Assembly: GCA_034440635.1 (NCBI GenBank)
Contig: JAOTON010000333.1
Coordinates: 434,001-498,000, forward strand
Length of the DNA: 64,000 nucleotides
Reading direction: 5' to 3'
From: Lepas anatifera
Lineage: Eukaryota; Arthropoda; Thecostraca; Lepadidae
Part shown: positions 33,855 through 64,000 of the stretch, piece after piece
Layout: each line of letters begins with the position of its first letter
Position numbering within the stretch: position 1 is the first letter of the stretch
Notes under the pieces: generated by a model
Database searches by the model: none
The model's input: only the letters and a program-made list of their open reading frames with translations
What the model was told of the DNA's origin: nothing
Program-made: the position numbers and the translations under genes

Positions 33855-33900
33855 CGCAAGCCCCGCCCACCCCACCTTACCGGCCACGCTATTGGTCGGC
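33855..33900 (+). promoter_or_regulatory. Possible hbn promoter elements: GC box and inverted CCAAT
   Basis: GCCCCGCCCACCCC at 33860-33873 resembles a GC/Sp-KLF box. CTATTGG at 33889-33895 is an inverted CCAAT box. They lie about 230-260 bp upstream of the proposed hbn start codon, in a locally GC-rich block within AT-richer DNA. Motif matches only. Confidence 0.35.
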
Positions 33901-34122
33901 ACTGATGAGATCTGTCACCGTATAGGAGACCGGCCGTGAACAGCACGGCGCGGCGGGCAGATGTTGACAAATTACATCAGGATTCTATTCATTGCCCGTT
34001 AATTGCCGATGCTATTGGATAGAGATGAAACAGGGGTGGGAGAGGTCGCCCAGAAGGAGTCGGCCAGTGCACGAGGAAGCACGCCTGTGCCATTGAAGTC
34101 CGAGGTGTTGGAGGAGGAGAGC

Positions 34123-60712
<26,590 letters not shown>

Positions 60713-61889
60713 GTGAGCAGCAGGGACTGACGGGCGCACGTGGCGTGGGCGGATCCAGGGGGTTAAGGGGTCAGGTCCCCCCTCCTCCCCCAGTCAAGTA
60801 TTCAGCTTCCTCACCCTGGGTCAAAGTACTTCCTAGAGCCGCACCGGAGCCCTCCTCAAACGTCACTTCCGACTTTCTCTCTAGTATGTAAGTATTGGCG
60901 CGCCCACGATGCAATTTGGTGCTCTCTTTTAGAGTAAACCTCAAGAGTTGGCAGCCCTAGCCTAGGCTGCGCTTTCTTAAGCACAACTGATGTCCCAGGC
61001 CGAAGTTCTGATTTCCTCTCTAATTGGAGATCCTGAACCCACCCATGGTGCGCGTCCTGAGGGTGACGCATTTATGTCTTTACCACCATTGTCTCCACGA
61101 TCTAAGATAATTTTCAGTGGATGTAAGCAAAAGTGGTGATTGAATGACTATCACGATTTTGAGGAGAGGAAGAGTAGTGTCAGGGATGTTCAGTAGCTAT
61201 CAGTACCGGGGTAACCACAAATGACGGTTTACAGGACCAGAATAGCATCCCCAAACGTTGTCGACTGCAAGTTCAAGGTGAATTGGTGGAGCTTAATGTG
61301 CTGAGATGGCCCGCGTTACGCTACGTTATGGAGCTTGGCTACACTATGCTCCGTTTTGGGCCGAAAAACACTACAGAATTACCTTGTTGTACTGTTTTGC
61401 GCTACAGTAATAAAGAAACTTAGCTGAGGCTATGGTAAAAAAGTATTGCATTACGATATTCAAGTCTTAATCATAAACATTAAACCTGAATCATGTGTAC
61501 CTCAGGGGTGGATGGACATAATCGTGGAACTCTGATCTTTGTATCAATTAAATAACTGCTTGACAATGGCGCAATGAAATTTATTCCGAGTCAATCGCAT
61601 CAGCCAAATAAGAGGTGCCCACACATTCTAGCATACTCAGGACCCGTCATCTCATCGGTGACGTCGCAGAGGCAACTCTTATTGCCATTATTTGCAGTGA
61701 ACCAAATATCCTTGCTAGCTGCCGGTTTTACATGATTTAGTGTGCACTGCTATAAAAAACGTTTGGTAGGTACCGCAAATTCCCGTTCCCGTGATACAAT
61801 TTGCAAACATCGGTACTGACATGGAAAGTTTACCAAGCTTTAATACCGTTGCACACCAAGCTCTGGGTCGTTTCATTCGACCACTATCG

Positions 61890-62165
61890 GCTACGTAGCT
61901 AGGAAGGTAGCTACCTGCATATGATACACAGCTAGAAAGGTAGCTACCTATGTAGGCTGCGTAGCTAGAAAGCTAGCTACCTATCTTCGGCCAGGCAATG
62001 ATGAGGGTAAGATTTCTGCTGTACAAGAAAGGTACAGCAGTACCTATGTACCTACGTAGCTAAAAAGGCAGCTACTTATGTAAGCTATGTAGCTAGAAAG
62101 GTAGCTAACAACGTAGGCTGTGTAGCTAGAAAGGTAGCTGCCTACGTGCCTACGTAGGCACCTGA
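61890..62165. repeat. Imperfect tandem array rich in GTAGCTAC/AAGGTAGCTA
   Basis: About eight units of roughly 30-35 bp built on TAGCTAGAAAGGTAGCTACC and CTATGTAGGCT. A foreign segment (61990-62040, containing TGCTGTACAAGAAAGGTACAGCA) interrupts it. Each unit is nearly self-complementary. Confidence 0.8.
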
Positions 62166-62739
62166 TTATCCGACGACAATTTTGTGTATTAGAACCAAGG
62201 TTACGAACAGCATATTGTGTCAACAACCAACTTGATAATATTTTTTTGCGTTAGTTCACGTTGATGAGCGATATAAAAGGCTACAAATACTGGCCGACTG
62301 TCAAACTTTTCTGCGAATTTCAGCCCCTGATTCGCAAGCTGGCGGGGGACGTAATCCTCCGTCCTCACCCCTAGCTTTCGACACACATGGATGGAAATCT
62401 TACCTTTCCTTGTACAGCTTAACTTTTGTTGTTGAAAGAAACAAAGCTGAAACTAGTTTAGAACCACAATAGACCAAAACTCAGCGAGGGAATGACTTGA
62501 TGGGTCTCTGATACGCGCTGATCAAAGCATGGCTAGTTTCTTGGGATTTGCAAACGAACCATGATTAACGAGCCTGACTAAAAATGTATGGTCGTGCAGA
62601 CCAATCACCGAGCGGTAACCATTATACGAATGGGTTATGGAAGAACAGATGTGACACGAACATCTTAGAAAAACGGTGGAACTAATGTCTCACCTGAAAA
62701 CCTAAATCCAGGCTTGGTCCTGATCTAATGACATAGCTG

Positions 62740-62900
62740 CGTCCGCCACGCGTTCCCGCCGACGCCCCTCTCGGAGCGTGGTGGGCTCACACAGCCGCCG
62801 CCGCCATTAGAGCCTCTTTAGCGCGCAGCTGCGGTGCGGCGGCGGCGGCCGGCGGATCGCTTACCTATTTAGGGGCGGCGAGACCGCCGGCCCCGAGACT
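62740..62900. promoter_or_regulatory. GC/CpG-rich island, possible regulatory element
   Basis: CpG-dense sequence with CCGCCGCCGCC and GCGGCGGCGGCGG inverted blocks around ATTAGAGCCTCTTTAGCGCG, within otherwise AT-rich intronic DNA. Contains ATTA cores. Function unproven. Confidence 0.25.
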
Positions 62901-64000
62901 GCTACAATAGAGCAACCGTGTTCAGATGCTCAGCAAAGGCGGTGATACTATCGCTGTTTGGTGCAGCTGGCTAATCCCCGGTCGGCTGACGGTGGCGCCG
63001 CTCTGCGGCAGTGGTGCTAAACAATGGCAGCGGCCCCGGTGGAGAACCGGATTACAGACGTGTTGGTTGTCACAGTTTATAACCACAATGGCCGCCAGGG
63101 TTTCTGTAAAGGAGAGTGGTTTCCGCTGCTGAAAGGACAGCAGCGTGTCCATTGATAGGCATAAATTGCTCATCAGCTGCTCAATAGGGAATGGAAACAT
63201 TCGATAGCGATGTCCTCATGAGCTTAAGCCGACAAGCTTGTTTCCAAACTTGCGTGCAGAATTATAAACCTTTGAAGATATAAAGAGCTCGTATAACACA
63301 CTGCTATAACATAAACAATGACTAGGAAACGAAAGTCACAAGCAAGGTATTATATTCGCAGAGGTCAAGAACATATCAGGTTGGCTACCCACATATCCTT
63401 GATGCGACCAACATGGCTACCTGAAGTGAAATAAACTTTTGTGTGAACTGAGGCTTTAAATTGCTCCCAGTTAATATGTCTTAATGAATAAAGTACATTA
63501 TCAGTGGCTTGGAGACTAATGAATTACATATAGCATACACTTAGTACCAATCAGCAAAAGGTTAAGTATATGTGCAGTGATTACAAGTTGTGTGTGCTGT
63601 AATACAAGCATGTGTCCATTAGCTGTGCATATTAATCAGTCAAAACTGTTATCAAATACCCAATACAAAAAAGACATGAAAAATAATATGTGCTGTCAGA
63701 GTCTAGTACCCTTACAGCAACTGCTTGCTATGATCAATCATTGCTTAGATCATCATTGCTAAGATAACAGACAACCACCATTTGACTGTAGCAGTCAGCA
63801 TGCTGAGACTTAGGCTACTTGAAGGATACATTTAATTTACTTTTTTTAAAGAATACATATAATTTAAATGTCTCCAATGCCTGCAAGCAAATATAGGTAC
63901 ACAGCCAGAGGAAGGCAACTCCCAATACCACAGCCATCATCCAGCAAATCCTAGAGAGATTGAAGCAGATCAATGAACATAACCACATGCACCTGCTCAA

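Larger units (their letters stand above)
60713..64000. other. hbn intron 3 (start), running off the window
   Basis: No WFQNRRAKW-type exon is seen up to 64000, so the next coding exon lies outside. The stretch holds the GTAGCTAC array, a GC-rich island at 62740-62900 and otherwise AT-rich DNA. Confidence 0.6.

Overview
The window looks like nuclear DNA from an arthropod, probably a crustacean. It holds (TTAGG)n repeats of the arthropod telomere type, spliced genes with GT-AG introns, a homeobrain-like homeobox gene and many metazoan transposons. No operon, ribosome-binding-site or CRISPR organisation is seen. Species cannot be fixed from the sequence.

Two host genes can be assembled. (1) 4233-11665, plus strand: a complete eight-exon orthologue of RTN4IP1, a mitochondrial NADPH-dependent oxidoreductase of the MDR/quinone oxidoreductase family. 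All intron phases are compatible and the predicted length is 403 residues. Five of its seven introns carry minisatellites, six arrays in all, and the units look like amplified copies of the adjoining splice junctions. This is the most unusual signal in the window. (2) 34123-60712 and beyond the right edge, plus strand: the 5' part of a paired-like homeobox gene, best matched to homeobrain (hbn). It has an octapeptide exon, a small phase-matched linker exon and a homeodomain exon that stops at the classical 46/47 intron site. Its introns are about 21 kb and 5 kb.

The rest is mostly repeats. 1-636, 13012-13745, 23174-24003, 26259-27279, 31057-33191 and 35673-36673 hold a TTAA-flanked, GC-rich-TIR, non-autonomous transposon family whose interiors are packed with AGGTCA/TGACCT hexamers, the nuclear-receptor half-site. 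2560-3020 has two interstitial TTAGG-type arrays in convergent orientation. 14737-19445 may be one large element with inverted TTCGCGAA-rich ends. 25.3-26.3 kb is a LINE remnant split by one of the TTAA elements. 39.7-42.6 kb is a very degenerate tandem array.

The hbn introns contain, in order: a decayed USP37-like deubiquitinase retrocopy (about 45.2-48.5 kb) split by an RNase-H-bearing LINE; a 706-bp tandem duplication (50.3-51.8 kb); CA/TA microsatellites (52.8-53.0 kb); two TTAA MITEs of a second family (53.7 and 59.8-60.4 kb); and two Penelope-like retroelement copies facing each other (56.3-59.5 kb) as a near-identical inverted repeat of about 1.47 kb per arm. Because that palindrome lies inside hbn intron 2, the hbn pre-mRNA should contain a long hairpin.
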